In this document: in pieces, positions 5,722 to 5,803 of the stretch | How the letters are laid out: each line of letters starts with the position of its first letter | Position numbering within the stretch: the first letter of the stretch is position 1 | NCBI GenBank assembly: GCA_022360595.1 | Contig: JAKSCN010000143.1 | Span: forward strand, 1-5,803 | Length of the DNA: 5,803 bases | Origin: Chromatiales bacterium | GTDB taxonomy: Bacteria > Pseudomonadota > Gammaproteobacteria > Chromatiales > Chromatiaceae | Direction of reading: 5' to 3' | The notes under the pieces: generated by a model | The model's database searches: none | What the model was told of the DNA's origin: nothing | What the model saw: the letters and a program-made list of their open reading frames with translations, nothing else | Position numbers and translations under genes: made by a program

Positions 5722-5803
5722 ATGACTGACAATAAAGCGCACCGTGACACTATTTTTCTCGAAGATGCCGAGATCATCTCCCATGAGGCCCACGACGGCG
5801 ACC
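5722..5803 (+). CDS. Start of an oxidoreductase gene, possibly dihydroorotate dehydrogenase electron-transfer subunit (PyrK-like), cut by the window edge
   Basis: An ATG at 5722, 12 bp after the pyrC' stop, opens a frame that stays open to the window end (27 codons). The product begins MTDNKAHRDTIFLEDAEI and continues SHEAHDGD. The pattern 'A-E-I-x-S-H-E...G-D' resembles the first strand of the ferredoxin-reductase-like FAD domain in PyrK-type proteins. In other bacteria, PyrK passes electrons from dihydroorotate dehydrogenase to NAD through FAD and an Fe-S cluster. The neighbourhood fits, but no FAD (RRPxS), NAD or cysteine motif is inside the window, so the family is a guess from a short N-terminus and context. 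Shine-Dalgarno pairing before the ATG is weak. Confidence 0.45.
   Translation, partial: MTDNKAHRDTIFLEDAEIISHEAHDGD

Overview
This is a compact all-plus-strand stretch of bacterial housekeeping genes, about 55% GC by eye. Gene order and protein character point to a gammaproteobacterium. The run tonB - yqgE - ruvX - pyrR - pyrB - pyrC' resembles the arrangement known from Pseudomonas and from many sulfur-oxidising gammaproteobacteria. The organism cannot be named from the sequence alone.

Left edge (1-938). Two gene fragments meet here. Bases 1-129 encode a short piece that looks like the interior of an anaerobic Ni-Fe carbon monoxide dehydrogenase (CooS); it runs into a stop exactly where the family would continue with its metal-binding C-terminal half. 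From about base 132, in another frame, ApbE (FAD:protein FMN transferase) homology begins abruptly. Its N-terminal part and any usable start codon are missing. The join lies at about 118-131 and is either a real deletion or rearrangement, or a chimeric assembly or clone. It is the only real anomaly in the window.

Middle (958-2878). A TonB energy transducer has an N-terminal anchor, a long Pro/Lys linker and a C-terminal TonB domain. It is followed by YqgE/AlgH (DUF179, function uncertain) and RuvX/YqgF, the RNase H-fold nuclease that matures the 16S rRNA 5' end.

Right side (2868-5803). This is a pyrimidine biosynthesis cluster. PyrR (PRPP-binding regulator / uracil phosphoribosyltransferase) overlaps the end of ruvX by 11 bp. 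PyrB (aspartate carbamoyltransferase catalytic chain) follows 11 bp later. It overlaps by 4 bp (ATGA) a dihydroorotase-like protein that has lost its zinc-binding histidines. That protein is therefore best read as PyrC', the inactive partner that builds the Pseudomonas-type PyrB-PyrC' dodecamer. A further gene begins at 5722 and runs off the window; it may be an electron-transfer subunit of dihydroorotate dehydrogenase (PyrK-like).

From tonB onward every gap is 49 bp or less, two pairs overlap, and I see no convincing internal promoter or terminator. The set from tonB, or at least from yqgE, to the right edge is probably one transcript. I found no RNA gene, CRISPR array, insertion sequence or obviously new system.
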